Shown: one piece after another, positions 5,997 to 12,379 of the stretch
How positions within the stretch are numbered: the stretch's first letter is position 1
Layout: each line of letters begins with the position of its first letter
Source: Candidatus Methanofastidiosum methylothiophilum
GTDB taxonomy: Archaea; Methanobacteriota_B; Thermococci; Methanofastidiosales; Methanofastidiosaceae
Direction of reading: 5' to 3'
Length of the DNA stretch: 12,379 bases
NCBI GenBank assembly: GCA_001587675.1
Contig: LNGD01000038.1
Span: forward strand, 1 to 12,379
Made by a program: the position numbers and the translations under genes
Notes under the pieces: model-generated
What the model was told of the DNA's origin: nothing
What the model saw: the letters and a program-made list of their open reading frames with translations, nothing else
Databases searched by the model: none

Positions 5997-8594
5997 ATGG
6001 AAGATCTAGGGCTAATTGATCCAAAATGGATTAATGAAGATATTAAAAACATTCTTAAAAATCTTGATACGACAAAGGAAGGTCTTTCTACATCAGAAGC
6101 AGAAAAAAGGATTGCAAAATATGGTTATAATGAGCTTCCGAGTGTAAAGAAAGAATCAAATTTTAAAAAATTCATAAATCAATTCAAAAATAATCTTATA
6201 ATAGTTCTTTTACTTGCAGGTATTCTATCTGTAGCTATTGGTAATCTAAAGGATTCAGTTGTTATTTTTCTAGTTATTGTTGTTAATGGTGTAATGGGAT
6301 TCCTGCAGGAGTACCGCGCAGATAAAGCAATTGAAGTCTTAAAGGCGATGGTTCAGTCAAAGGTAATTGTCATAAGAGACGGAACTAAAAAAGAAATCCC
6401 TTCAAGAGAACTAGTCCCAGGTGACATAATACATATTGAAGATGGTGACAAGCTATCTGCCACAGTTAGACTTATTGAAGCTATTAATCTTCAGATTGAT
6501 GAATCTTCTCTTACTGGGGAAAGTTTTCCTGTTTCAAAGAGTGTTGATTTAAAGTCAGAAGAAGGTTATTCAAATACTGCATTTATGGGGACAGTTGTTA
6601 CTAGGGGACGTGGAACAGGCGTAGTCATACTCACAGGAAAAGATTCTCCAATTGGGAAGATATCCAGTCTTATTTCAATGGAAGAAAGAGGTAGCACGCC
6701 CTTAGAGAAGAACATAGATATTCTCGGGAAAAAATTAGGGATGCTTTCCGTTGGAATCAGCTCAGTCCTTTTTATAATGGTTTTAGTTAGAGGGATTCTA
6801 GCATCAATGCCTATTAGAGATGCTTTGATTGAATCTGCGCTCACGGCAATAAGTCTTGCTGTTGCAACTATACCTGAAGGGCTGCCCATAGTTGTTCTAG
6901 TGACACTGGCACTTGGTACGCAGATACTAGCAAAAAACAATGCAATCGTTAGAAAGCTTGCTGCAGTTGAGGCTCTTGGAACTACTACCTTTATTTGCAC
7001 CGATAAAACAGGTACCCTTACGATTAACAGAATGAGTGTCGTTAGTGCCTTTATTAATAATAAATTTCTAGAGCCAAATGAAGTGGATCCTAAGAAACAT
7101 GAGATGTTTTTCAAGATAGGAGAACTTTGCAATAATGCCCATTTAAAGACAGAAGGGGACAAATTAGAAATTATAGGAGATCCTGTAGAGGGGGCACTTA
7201 AAGTATTTGCAAAAAATAGGAACTATCACCACCATAGAGTTGAAAGAATTAAGGAGAATCCTTTTGATTCTGAAAAAATGATGATGTCTGTTCTTATTGA
7301 AGAAAATGGCAAGAGAACAACTTATATCAAAGGCGCCCCGCGAGTTATTATTTCACGATCAAAAAATATTCTTATTGAGGGTAAAGTAAAGAGTCTAAGT
7401 GAAGCAGATAAAGAAGGAATTCTTGTTAAAAATCGTGAGTATGCAGCCCAGGGACTTAGAGCTCTGGCACTAGGATACAAGGAAGGAGATAGTGAAGAGG
7501 ATATCGTATTTGTCGGATTAGCCTTCTTTAAAGACCCATTGAGAACTGAAGTTAAAGACGCTATTGCGCTGTGTAAGAAAGCAGGTATTAAAGTTGCAAT
7601 GATTACTGGCGACCAAAAGGAGACTGGTCTTTCAATTGCAAGAGAAGCTGGTATACTTGGGAAGGAAGGTCTCACTCTTTCAGGTAAAGAGCTAGATGAG
7701 ATGCCAAAAGAGAAGTTTGCAGCAATAGTAAAGGATGTTGTTGTGTACTATCGGGCAAGCCCCTTTCACAAAGTAAAGATTGTTGAAACTTTAAAAGAAG
7801 TAGGTGAGGTAGTTGCAGTTACAGGGGACGGTGTAAACGATGCCCCGGCCCTAAAAATGGCAGATATTGGCGTGTCCATGGGATTAATCGGAACAGATGT
7901 CGCAAGAGAAGCATCAAATATGGTCCTTATGGATGACAATTTCAACACAATAGTCACGGCTATCAGAGAGGGAAGAAGAATCTATGATAACATTAGAAAG
8001 TTCTTAAGATACCAGCTTTCTACAAACATTGGTGCTATAATGTTGATGTTTACCGCTATTATGACGGGGGCGCCTCTGCCTCTATTACCTGTGCAGATAC
8101 TATGGGTTAATATCATAATGGATGGGCCACCGGCTGTTACACTCTCAATGGAACCACTTCATGGCGCTCTTATGGAAAAACCGCCACGAAAGAAGAATGC
8201 ACCAATATTAACAAGTCCACTTTACCTTTCGATGTTCATAGCAGGGATTGCAATGGGGCTTGGTACATATATTCTTTTCACTAATATTGGGGGATCGCTT
8301 GACTATGCAAGGACAGCAGCATTTACATTATTTGTAACATACCAGCTTGTGAACGTATTGAACTGTAGGTCATTTGATCAGTCAATATTCAAAATTAATT
8401 TCTTTGAAAACAAAGGATTGCTCTTGGCAATAAGCATTTCTTTCTTACTACAGATAGCTGTAGTTTACGTTCCTTTCCTACAGGGATTCTTCCATACAGT
8501 CCCACTTGCATTAAATGATTGGCTAATAATTATCCCATCTGCTTTCACAGTATTAGTCGTGGATGAAGTGAGAAAGTACTTTATCAGGAGCTAG
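5997..8594 (+). CDS. P-type (P2A) Ca2+/Mn2+-transporting ATPase, SPCA/PMR1-like
   Basis: An ATP-driven cation exporter in the cytoplasmic membrane, 865 residues and apparently full length. Domains in order: cation-ATPase N-terminal domain (about 8-75), TGES actuator loop (173-176), M4 motif IPEGLP (Glu294), phosphorylation site DKTGTLT (Asp336), nucleotide-binding domain with KGAP (445-448), DPLR, TGDQ (537-540), hinge motif TGDGVNDAP (609-617), then M5-M10. In M5 the sequence is QLSTNIGA: Asn677 is kept but the position of SERCA Glu771 is Ala680. In M6 it is WVNIIMDGPP (Asn705, Met708, Asp709), with Met where SERCA has Thr799, as in yeast PMR1. This predicts a single ion site (the SERCA site II equivalent) using Glu294, Asn705 and Asp709, and Ca2+/Mn2+ specificity. 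The run HHH (411-413) in the N domain looks incidental. It has its own promoter and its stop overlaps the convergent cca stop. Confidence 0.93.
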   Translation: MEDLGLIDPKWINEDIKNILKNLDTTKEGLSTSEAEKRIAKYGYNELPSVKKESNFKKFINQFKNNLIIVLLLAGILSVAIGNLKDSVVIFLVIVVNGVMGFLQEYRADKAIEVLKAMVQSKVIVIRDGTKKEIPSRELVPGDIIHIEDGDKLSATVRLIEAINLQIDESSLTGESFPVSKSVDLKSEEGYSNTAFMGTVVTRGRGTGVVILTGKDSPIGKISSLISMEERGSTPLEKNIDILGKKLGMLSVGISSVLFIMVLVRGILASMPIRDALIESALTAISLAVATIPEGLPIVVLVTLALGTQILAKNNAIVRKLAAVEALGTTTFICTDKTGTLTINRMSVVSAFINNKFLEPNEVDPKKHEMFFKIGELCNNAHLKTEGDKLEIIGDPVEGALKVFAKNRNYHHHRVERIKENPFDSEKMMMSVLIEENGKRTTYIKGAPRVIISRSKNILIEGKVKSLSEADKEGILVKNREYAAQGLRALALGYKEGDSEEDIVFVGLAFFKDPLRTEVKDAIALCKKAGIKVAMITGDQKETGLSIAREAGILGKEGLTLSGKELDEMPKEKFAAIVKDVVVYYRASPFHKVKIVETLKEVGEVVAVTGDGVNDAPALKMADIGVSMGLIGTDVAREASNMVLMDDNFNTIVTAIREGRRIYDNIRKFLRYQLSTNIGAIMLMFTAIMTGAPLPLLPVQILWVNIIMDGPPAVTLSMEPLHGALMEKPPRKKNAPILTSPLYLSMFIAGIAMGLGTYILFTNIGGSLDYARTAAFTLFVTYQLVNVLNCRSFDQSIFKINFFENKGLLLAISISFLLQIAVVYVPFLQGFFHTVPLALNDWLIIIPSAFTVLVVDEVRKYFIRS

Positions 8595-9865
8595 ATATAA
8601 ATTTCAAACTCCTCAGAAGAAAGATAGTTAAGGGCTTTCTCTCCCTTTAATATGCTATAGGACATGGACTTTAGATTTTTTCCCAGTCCTTCTTTTTCTT
8701 TTATTGCAGATATTAAGACATAGAGTGGGTTAGAAAACTGTCTCGGCCTTAGAGTATAAGACCTATCGCCCTCTATGAAGATTTCATTATATTTTGAAAC
8801 AAAGCTATCTGAGTGAGCTCGGTCGAAAATTTTTGGTCCATAGTGCTTTACTAATGGGGATAGATTGTAACTTTCAATTTCAAAGACTATGCCAGAGGCT
8901 TCGCCTTTTTTAAAGAGTCCATAGGACAGTGGTTTAAAGTCATGTTTTTCAAGGAGGGTAATCATGTGCTTTGCAGTTTTTCTAAGCTGTGGGTAAATAA
9001 TGTCATCGAGTAATTCTCCTTGAAATACAATTGAATATACTTCTGAGTCAGGGAATCTCTTCACGAATAATCTTTTTTTCTTTCTGAAATATTCTATTGA
9101 AGGAGATTCAATATACTTCCGAGCATAGTAAATAAACTCACAAAGCCTTTCAATAGATAAAGCTGAAGCCACATTTCTTTTTGGGTCAACGGGATCGATT
9201 ACTATTAATGGGTCTTTGAAGTCACTTCTTTTCCCTGCTTTTTTGATATCTATATATTCACCATACTGCCAGTTTGAAGCATTTTTTAAGACATTGTCAA
9301 AACTGCGGTAGTTTATGATAAGAAGCTCACAAAGATAGCCGGAAAATCCCTGGATCTTTTGCTCAGAAGAATATACACCGACCCCTTTCATAAACTGTTT
9401 TAGGAGTCTCACCTCATTTCTGAGATCTCCAATGTTCTCCTTGACAAATCTTGTGTGGTGAGGGGTTCTGTCGACTGGCGTTATTATCTCTATTGAGTCG
9501 TAGCATGGCACAACGTCAATCTTGAATTCTTTAAAATGATTGATGGTGTAAGGATGATTTGCATATGCTGTTTCAGAGGTAAAGCCTTCAAGCTCTATTT
9601 TACCTATTACAAGTCCCAGCTTCTTTAACTCATCGATAGGATATGATTTATCAAAAACAATGAATACATCGATGTCTCTGTCATTTGCTATCCAAGTGTC
9701 TTTAGAAATAGACCCAACAATCTCAACAGTTGCATTTAGACCCATCTTCGATATTTTTTGAGAAAGATGGTCTACTAGCATATTTGTTAGGTTACTTATT
9801 TCCTTTCTTTCCTTGTCAGAAGGAGTTATTTCTGAAAGAATCTGAGACTTAATCTCTGAAATCAT
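8591..9865 (-). CDS. cca: CCA tRNA nucleotidyltransferase, archaeal class I
   Basis: Adds or repairs the 3'-terminal CCA of tRNAs in the cytoplasm without a nucleic-acid template. The 424 residues are near the archaeal norm (about 430-450). The nucleotidyltransferase signature is GSISKDTW (51-58) followed by NDRDIDVFIVF with Asp64 and Asp66; the third carboxylate is Asp117 in FKIDVVPCYD. Conserved archaeal-CCA segments VDRTPHHTRFV (131-141) and GFSGYLCELLI (173-183) follow, then the central and C-terminal tRNA-binding domains. The ATG at 9865 shares its A with the thpR stop (TAATG), with no strong Shine-Dalgarno, pointing to translational coupling or re-initiation. It is the last gene of a four-gene operon. 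Its TAG stop lies on the CTAG palindrome shared with the convergent ATPase gene. Confidence 0.95.
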   Translation of the reverse strand: MISEIKSQILSEITPSDKERKEISNLTNMLVDHLSQKISKMGLNATVEIVGSISKDTWIANDRDIDVFIVFDKSYPIDELKKLGLVIGKIELEGFTSETAYANHPYTINHFKEFKIDVVPCYDSIEIITPVDRTPHHTRFVKENIGDLRNEVRLLKQFMKGVGVYSSEQKIQGFSGYLCELLIINYRSFDNVLKNASNWQYGEYIDIKKAGKRSDFKDPLIVIDPVDPKRNVASALSIERLCEFIYYARKYIESPSIEYFRKKKRLFVKRFPDSEVYSIVFQGELLDDIIYPQLRKTAKHMITLLEKHDFKPLSYGLFKKGEASGIVFEIESYNLSPLVKHYGPKIFDRAHSDSFVSKYNEIFIEGDRSYTLRPRQFSNPLYVLISAIKEKEGLGKNLKSMSYSILKGEKALNYLSSEEFEIYI

Positions 9866-10422
9866 TATACAGTCTTCAGCTTAAATTCTTTTAAAGTTTC
9901 GTATATAGGGCCTTCCGGCGTAAGAGTGCTCTTTTTGAAGTTAATTCCACTAATTAACTCACTTCCAAAATCATAGTCCTTAAATTCGTCTAGCACATTT
10001 AGAAGTGATTTTTTATTTAAGGCACTTTTAACTCTGGAAACTGTTAAGTGCGGCACAAATTTTTTATCCTCAGTGAAACCCATGGAATTTACTGTATTTT
10101 CTATTTCTCTTTGGATATAGACTATCTCCGGGGCGTTCATTCCTACCCATATAACTCTAAGATTTGATATGCTTGGGAAAAATCCAGTTCCCCTCAAATT
10201 AACTTCAAAAGTAGAAAATTCTTTTAGAGTAGGTTCAAGTGAGCCAACTATTCTTTTGTAAGAGGACTCATTTATCTCGCCTAGAAATTTCAGCGTTAAA
10301 TGAAGATTCTCTCTTTCAACTGTTTTCATTGGACATGCAGAGTTTTTCAACTTTTTTTGAAATATTTCAATTTTATCCAAAATAGATTTTGATTTAATAT
10401 CCATTGAGATAAAACTTCTCAT
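9865..10422 (-). CDS. thpR: RNA 2',3'-cyclic phosphodiesterase (ThpR/LigT, 2H family)
   Basis: A 185-residue 2H phosphoesterase that, in characterised archaeal and bacterial homologues, opens RNA 2',3'-cyclic phosphates to 2'-phosphates and has RNA 2'-5' ligase activity in vitro. Both catalytic motifs are present: HLTL at 41-44 (in ENLHLTLKFLGEI) and HLTV at 125-128 (in FVPHLTVSRVK). The family-typical start MRSFISMDIK matches the usual MRxFIAID. I place the start at the ATG 10422: it overlaps the stop of the phosphoribosyltransferase as ATGA and has a Shine-Dalgarno GGTGGAG at 10431-10437, 8 nt away. A start at 10467 would add 15 non-conserved residues and a 49-nt overlap. It is followed by cca with a 1-nt overlap, a pairing that suggests a joint role at RNA 3' ends, though this is inference. 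Confidence 0.93.
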   Translation of the reverse strand: MRSFISMDIKSKSILDKIEIFQKKLKNSACPMKTVERENLHLTLKFLGEINESSYKRIVGSLEPTLKEFSTFEVNLRGTGFFPSISNLRVIWVGMNAPEIVYIQREIENTVNSMGFTEDKKFVPHLTVSRVKSALNKKSLLNVLDEFKDYDFGSELISGINFKKSTLTPEGPIYETLKEFKLKTV

Positions 10423-10886
10423 TTTTTCTTCTCCACCGGCATCTTCTCCCATGGGAATATTATCCATTTATCGGTGTTGAAAACTGTATAATCTGGTTTG
10501 ACTACAGAAATTGGTTTTGAAGCAACTACTGCGACCTTTAGCTCTTTTGGCGATAAGGATTCAATATATTCTTTTACGGCAGCAAGAGTTCCGCCTGTAT
10601 CAGCAACGTCGTCAACGAGAAGAATTTTTTTTCCTGAAACATCCTCTTTTTTTAGCGGGAGTGTAATCCTTGGCTTATCGTCCCTGACTCCAATGTCCTT
10701 ATAGTATTTGGCTTCCATTAAAAGAAGTCGTTTATTATCAAAAATATGAGATATTCTTACTGCTGGAATTAGTCCCCCACGGGATATGCCTACAATGACA
10801 TCAAAATCAAATTCTCTTTTTATGATATCGCACATTGTCCAGATTGCTTCGTCCACTTTACTCCATTCTAAATAAAGAATATCCAT
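10419..10886 (-). CDS. Purine-type phosphoribosyltransferase (COG2236-like)
   Basis: A 155-residue type I phosphoribosyltransferase, cytoplasmic, joining a base (probably a purine such as guanine, xanthine or hypoxanthine) to PRPP. The PRPP-binding signature is ILLVDDVADTGGT (88-100), with the two acidic residues and the TGGT loop intact. The early loop GISRGGLIPAVRIS (33-46) binds pyrophosphate in relatives. The tail NTDKWIIFPWE (137-147) is typical of the COG2236 archaeal/bacterial group related to xanthine-guanine enzymes, where an aromatic near the C-terminus stacks on the base. Substrate identity cannot be read from the sequence. The ATG at 10886 is preceded by AAAGGGA and lies 9 nt after the wHTH gene, and its stop overlaps thpR by 4 nt, so it is firmly within the operon. 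Purine salvage is the default role. Confidence 0.88.
   Translation of the reverse strand: MDILYLEWSKVDEAIWTMCDIIKREFDFDVIVGISRGGLIPAVRISHIFDNKRLLLMEAKYYKDIGVRDDKPRITLPLKKEDVSGKKILLVDDVADTGGTLAAVKEYIESLSPKELKVAVVASKPISVVKPDYTVFNTDKWIIFPWEKMPVEKKK
10431..10437 (-). promoter_or_regulatory. Shine-Dalgarno deciding the thpR start
   Basis: GGTGGAG on the minus strand lies 8 nt before the ATG at 10422 and inside the 3' end of the phosphoribosyltransferase gene. It supports the shorter thpR start over the in-frame ATG at 10467. Confidence 0.6.
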
Positions 10887-10895
10887 ACAATCCCT

Positions 10896-11384
10896 TTATT
10901 TCAAGAATATGCTTAGGAATTTGTCACCAGCATAAGTTATAGAATAAATATCCTCATCTTTTTTGATAAGGTTTGTATTGACAAGAACTCTTAGATTTCG
11001 CTTGACTTCGGCCTCGTCAATTCCAAGAAAATTCGTTATCTTTTCAAGTTTTTTTTCTTCTTTCAAAAATTCTAGTATTTTGAGTTTAAGCCTCGTCATG
11101 CCCTCATCAGGAAATTTATAGATTCTCATAAGGGCAAGAATTTTTGACATTTCTATTCCCTTAGGCGTTAAAAAATATTCTGTGGAATAACCAAGATCAT
11201 TTTCTTTTATCATCTGAGACATTAATCTTTTAGCTAAAAGAGCATTTATAGCTATATTTAATGTCTTAGAATCTCCAACACCTTCCTTTTCTAGGTCATC
11301 GTAGGTCCTAAAAGACAGCTTCAGTGATCTTATTATCTGCATCTCTGTCCTTGTAAGAACGCTATTATCATCTCTTGATTCCAC
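10896..11384 (-). CDS. Two-domain winged-helix protein, putative transcription regulator
   Basis: I do not recognise a named family. The 162 residues appear to form two winged-helix units: residues 11-85, with a candidate recognition helix SKTLNIAINALLAKRLM (39-55) and a wing ending in YFLTPKG, and residues 97-162, with LKILEFLKEEKK, a turn, then DEAEVKRNLRVLVNTNLI as recognition helix and a short wing ending in YSITYAG. This resembles archaeal MarR/ArsR-like regulators, which bind DNA as dimers; here two units lie in one chain. No ligand or metal site is seen. The start is the GTG at 11384, placed 26 nt from a clear TATA box, implying a leaderless GTG-started mRNA; the next candidate is ATG at codon 15. 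As first gene of the operon ending in cca it may control its own transcription, but this is inference. Confidence 0.72.
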   Translation of the reverse strand: MESRDDNSVLTRTEMQIIRSLKLSFRTYDDLEKEGVGDSKTLNIAINALLAKRLMSQMIKENDLGYSTEYFLTPKGIEMSKILALMRIYKFPDEGMTRLKLKILEFLKEEKKLEKITNFLGIDEAEVKRNLRVLVNTNLIKKDEDIYSITYAGDKFLSIFLK

Positions 11385-11402
11385 TCTACTAATAAAGCGC
11401 TC

Positions 11403-11420
11403 AAAACTTATAAAACTTAC
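11403..11420 (-). promoter_or_regulatory. Promoter of the wHTH-PRT-thpR-cca operon
   Basis: On the minus strand TTTTATAAG (11406-11414) is centred near 11410, 26 nt from the GTG start. The TATA box is embedded in a 9-bp direct repeat visible on the + strand as AAAACTTAT AAAACTTAC (11403-11420), with a palindrome AGCGCT at 11396-11401 between box and start, so it could hold an operator. Confidence 0.6.
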
Positions 11421-11421
11421 T

Positions 11422-11438
11422 AAAAGAATAAAAAAAAT
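11422..11438 (-). terminator. T-run terminator after the NYN-domain gene
   Basis: Directly after the minus-strand TAA stop the sequence reads A, a run of eight T, ATTCTTTTA. Such U-runs without a hairpin are the usual archaeal terminator. It separates the NYN gene from the operon promoter downstream. Confidence 0.5.
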
Positions 11439-12005
11439 TTAATATGAATCTTCTAGATCATCACCTTCAATACGAAGCTCTTCTTCTTCCTCTTCCATTT
11501 CAGGCGGGACTTTTCCCATCTTGATAACGAAGTCACCAGTGTTCTGTAAGGCGATTGAAAATCCTGGTTCAGCGCCTATGACAATTGTTTCCTTTCCATG
11601 CTCCTTTGCCTTTGCAAGGATTGGTACAAAGTCTGCATCTCTAGTTGCTATGGCAATTGTATTAATATTATCATTGTAAATAATCTCCATAGCTTCAACT
11701 CCCATTCTGACATCAATGTCACCTGTAACAACAATTGCATCAAATCCCTGGTTTGCGATAGCCTCTATAAGGCCGTGAGGAGCAAATTGATTCAGCAGAA
11801 CCTTTCCTATTCTGATGTCCCCCATATCCTCCAAAATCTTTTTTATATCTTCTAGGTTAATGTCAAATTCTTTTCTTAAAATATTGGGACCGTCTATTAA
11901 AAGTCCAATCATCCTGTCTGCTTTTCTTTTTTTGCGGGAAATTGAACCCATATATCGGCTAAAACCTCTACCTACACTTGTAATAGACCTAAATCTTTCA
12001 ACCAT
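11439..12005 (-). CDS. NYN-domain (PIN-like) protein, TIGR00288-type putative nuclease
   Basis: A 188-residue cytoplasmic protein with a NYN domain, a PIN/FLAP-nuclease-like fold expected to cut RNA with divalent metal. The acidic residues of the family are present: Asp38 in GLLIDGPNIL, Asp96 and Asp98 in VVTGDIDVRMG, and Asp123/Asp125 in ATRDADFVPIL, followed by KAKEHGKETIVIGAEP. A basic N-terminus (residues 1-31, many Arg/Lys) could contact nucleic acid, and a strongly acidic tail (EEEEEE at 171-176, then DD and ED) ends the protein; acidic tails of this kind can be regulatory. It matches archaeal conserved proteins of the TIGR00288 type, whose function is not established to my knowledge. 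The ATG at 12005 fits a TATA box about 25 nt upstream. An internal ATG (codon 19 or 32) would shorten the basic N-terminus. It lies upstream of, but separately from, the RNA-end operon. Confidence 0.85.
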   Translation of the reverse strand: MVERFRSITSVGRGFSRYMGSISRKKRKADRMIGLLIDGPNILRKEFDINLEDIKKILEDMGDIRIGKVLLNQFAPHGLIEAIANQGFDAIVVTGDIDVRMGVEAMEIIYNDNINTIAIATRDADFVPILAKAKEHGKETIVIGAEPGFSIALQNTGDFVIKMGKVPPEMEEEEEELRIEGDDLEDSY

Positions 12006-12024
12006 ATTTGCACCAACAGTTGTG

Positions 12025-12037
12025 ATAAATATTTACA
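12025..12037 (-). promoter_or_regulatory. TATA box of the NYN-domain gene
   Basis: On the minus strand GTAAATATTTATC is centred near 12031, about 26 nt before the ATG at 12005, again predicting a leaderless start. Confidence 0.5.
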
Positions 12038-12379
12038 AATACAACAAAAGAATAAATGCATACAGAGTTTTTAAACTTATCCAATAACTACTAGGTAAAA
12101 AAAATCAATATTTAATAAATTATTTATTATTTTGACTTTTTTAGTTCATCAGGTATTAGATAAAGCTCAAATTGCAAACGAAAGGATAATGATCGCTATC
12201 CCAGTAATATCAAAATTTACATTATAAATACTACTTGAAGAAAATCCAACAAGACCATTTAAAACATACAAACATCTAAATAAAAGTCTCATATTAATGT
12301 AATTATATTTAGAGATTTATGATTAACCTTACTTTTTTTCTTTTGCCCTTCGGCTGATTAGGTTTTTGGGCTAGCTTAA
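12038..12379. other. AT-rich intergenic region at the right edge
   Basis: Apart from the possible small membrane ORF I see no gene here. The sequence is very AT-rich with scattered T-runs (for example near 12131-12142 and 12330-12345), which may terminate transcription coming from beyond the window or from upstream on either strand. A short GCC-CTTC-GGC hairpin is possible at 12345-12355. No tRNA or repeat array is visible. Confidence 0.4.
12167..12292 (-). CDS. Possible 41-residue membrane protein
   Basis: An ATG at 12292 opens a 41-codon frame on the minus strand ending in TGA at 12167. The product is hydrophobic, with MRLLFRCLYVLNGLVGF at the front and ITGIAIIILSFAI at the end, so it could span the membrane twice. 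There is no convincing Shine-Dalgarno; a weak TATA-like element lies about 25 nt upstream near 12317. In AT-rich DNA such frames arise by chance. It could also be a remnant of a longer gene. Confidence 0.25.
   Translation of the reverse strand: MRLLFRCLYVLNGLVGFSSSSIYNVNFDITGIAIIILSFAI

Noticed and set aside
6566..7162. 198-codon open frame on the minus strand inside the ATPase gene
   Set aside because: It lies wholly antisense to well-conserved ATPase motifs, has no recognisable family features and no promoter; its length reflects codon bias of the sense gene.
10423..10467. Longer thpR start at the ATG 10467
   Set aside because: It adds 15 non-conserved residues and a 49-nt overlap; the ATG at 10422 has a Shine-Dalgarno, an ATGA coupling and the family-typical MRSFISMD start.
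11598..12087. Plus-strand open frames (11598-11855 and 11815-12087) opposite the NYN gene
   Set aside because: Both are antisense to the well-supported NYN-domain gene and show no family features.
12345..12379. Short GC-containing hairpin (GCC-CTTC-GGC) near the right edge as an RNA gene or terminator
   Set aside because: The stem is only three base pairs and no tRNA or known RNA motif surrounds it.

Overview
The window looks like chromosomal DNA from an AT-rich euryarchaeon, possibly from a methanogen-related lineage; the exact lineage cannot be fixed from sequence alone. Archaeal markers are a type 2 isopentenyl-diphosphate isomerase, a class I (archaeal-type) CCA-adding enzyme, a ThpR/LigT RNA cyclic phosphodiesterase next to it, a NYN-domain protein of the archaeal TIGR00288 type, and promoters with a TATA box about 26 nt before the start codon instead of bacterial -35/-10 boxes.

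Layout. 1-449 (+): C-terminal part of a CcdA/DsbD-like membrane protein cut by the window edge, overlapping fni (415-1476, +). 1515-3212 (+): exported FG-GAP beta-propeller with TPR-like helices and a C-terminal membrane anchor. 3314-4417 (+): second exported propeller made of seven SBBP-type repeats, which appears to start at an ATT codon. 4448-5815 (-): TldD-family metalloprotease. 5816-5996: divergent promoter region holding what looks like the decayed 3' end of a second tldD copy. 5997-8594 (+): SPCA/PMR1-like P-type Ca2+/Mn2+ ATPase. 8591-11384 (-): four-gene operon reading wHTH regulator - phosphoribosyltransferase - thpR - cca, with overlaps or very short gaps. 11439-12005 (-): NYN-domain putative nuclease with its own promoter. 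12006-12379: AT-rich, with at most one 41-codon membrane ORF.

How the genes may work together. The right third is an RNA/nucleotide module: the operon joins a CCA 3'-end synthesis/repair enzyme, an enzyme acting on RNA 2',3'-cyclic phosphates and a purine-type phosphoribosyltransferase under a two-winged-helix protein, with a putative nuclease immediately upstream. The left third is a cell-envelope region (membrane redox protein fragment and two exported propellers) around an isoprenoid gene that would feed ether-lipid synthesis. No mobile element, CRISPR array, tRNA or rRNA was seen. The most notable observations are the ATT start of the SBBP propeller, the tldD fossil, repeated leaderless promoter geometry, and the compact RNA-end operon beside a NYN nuclease. 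I did not find a convincing wholly new system.
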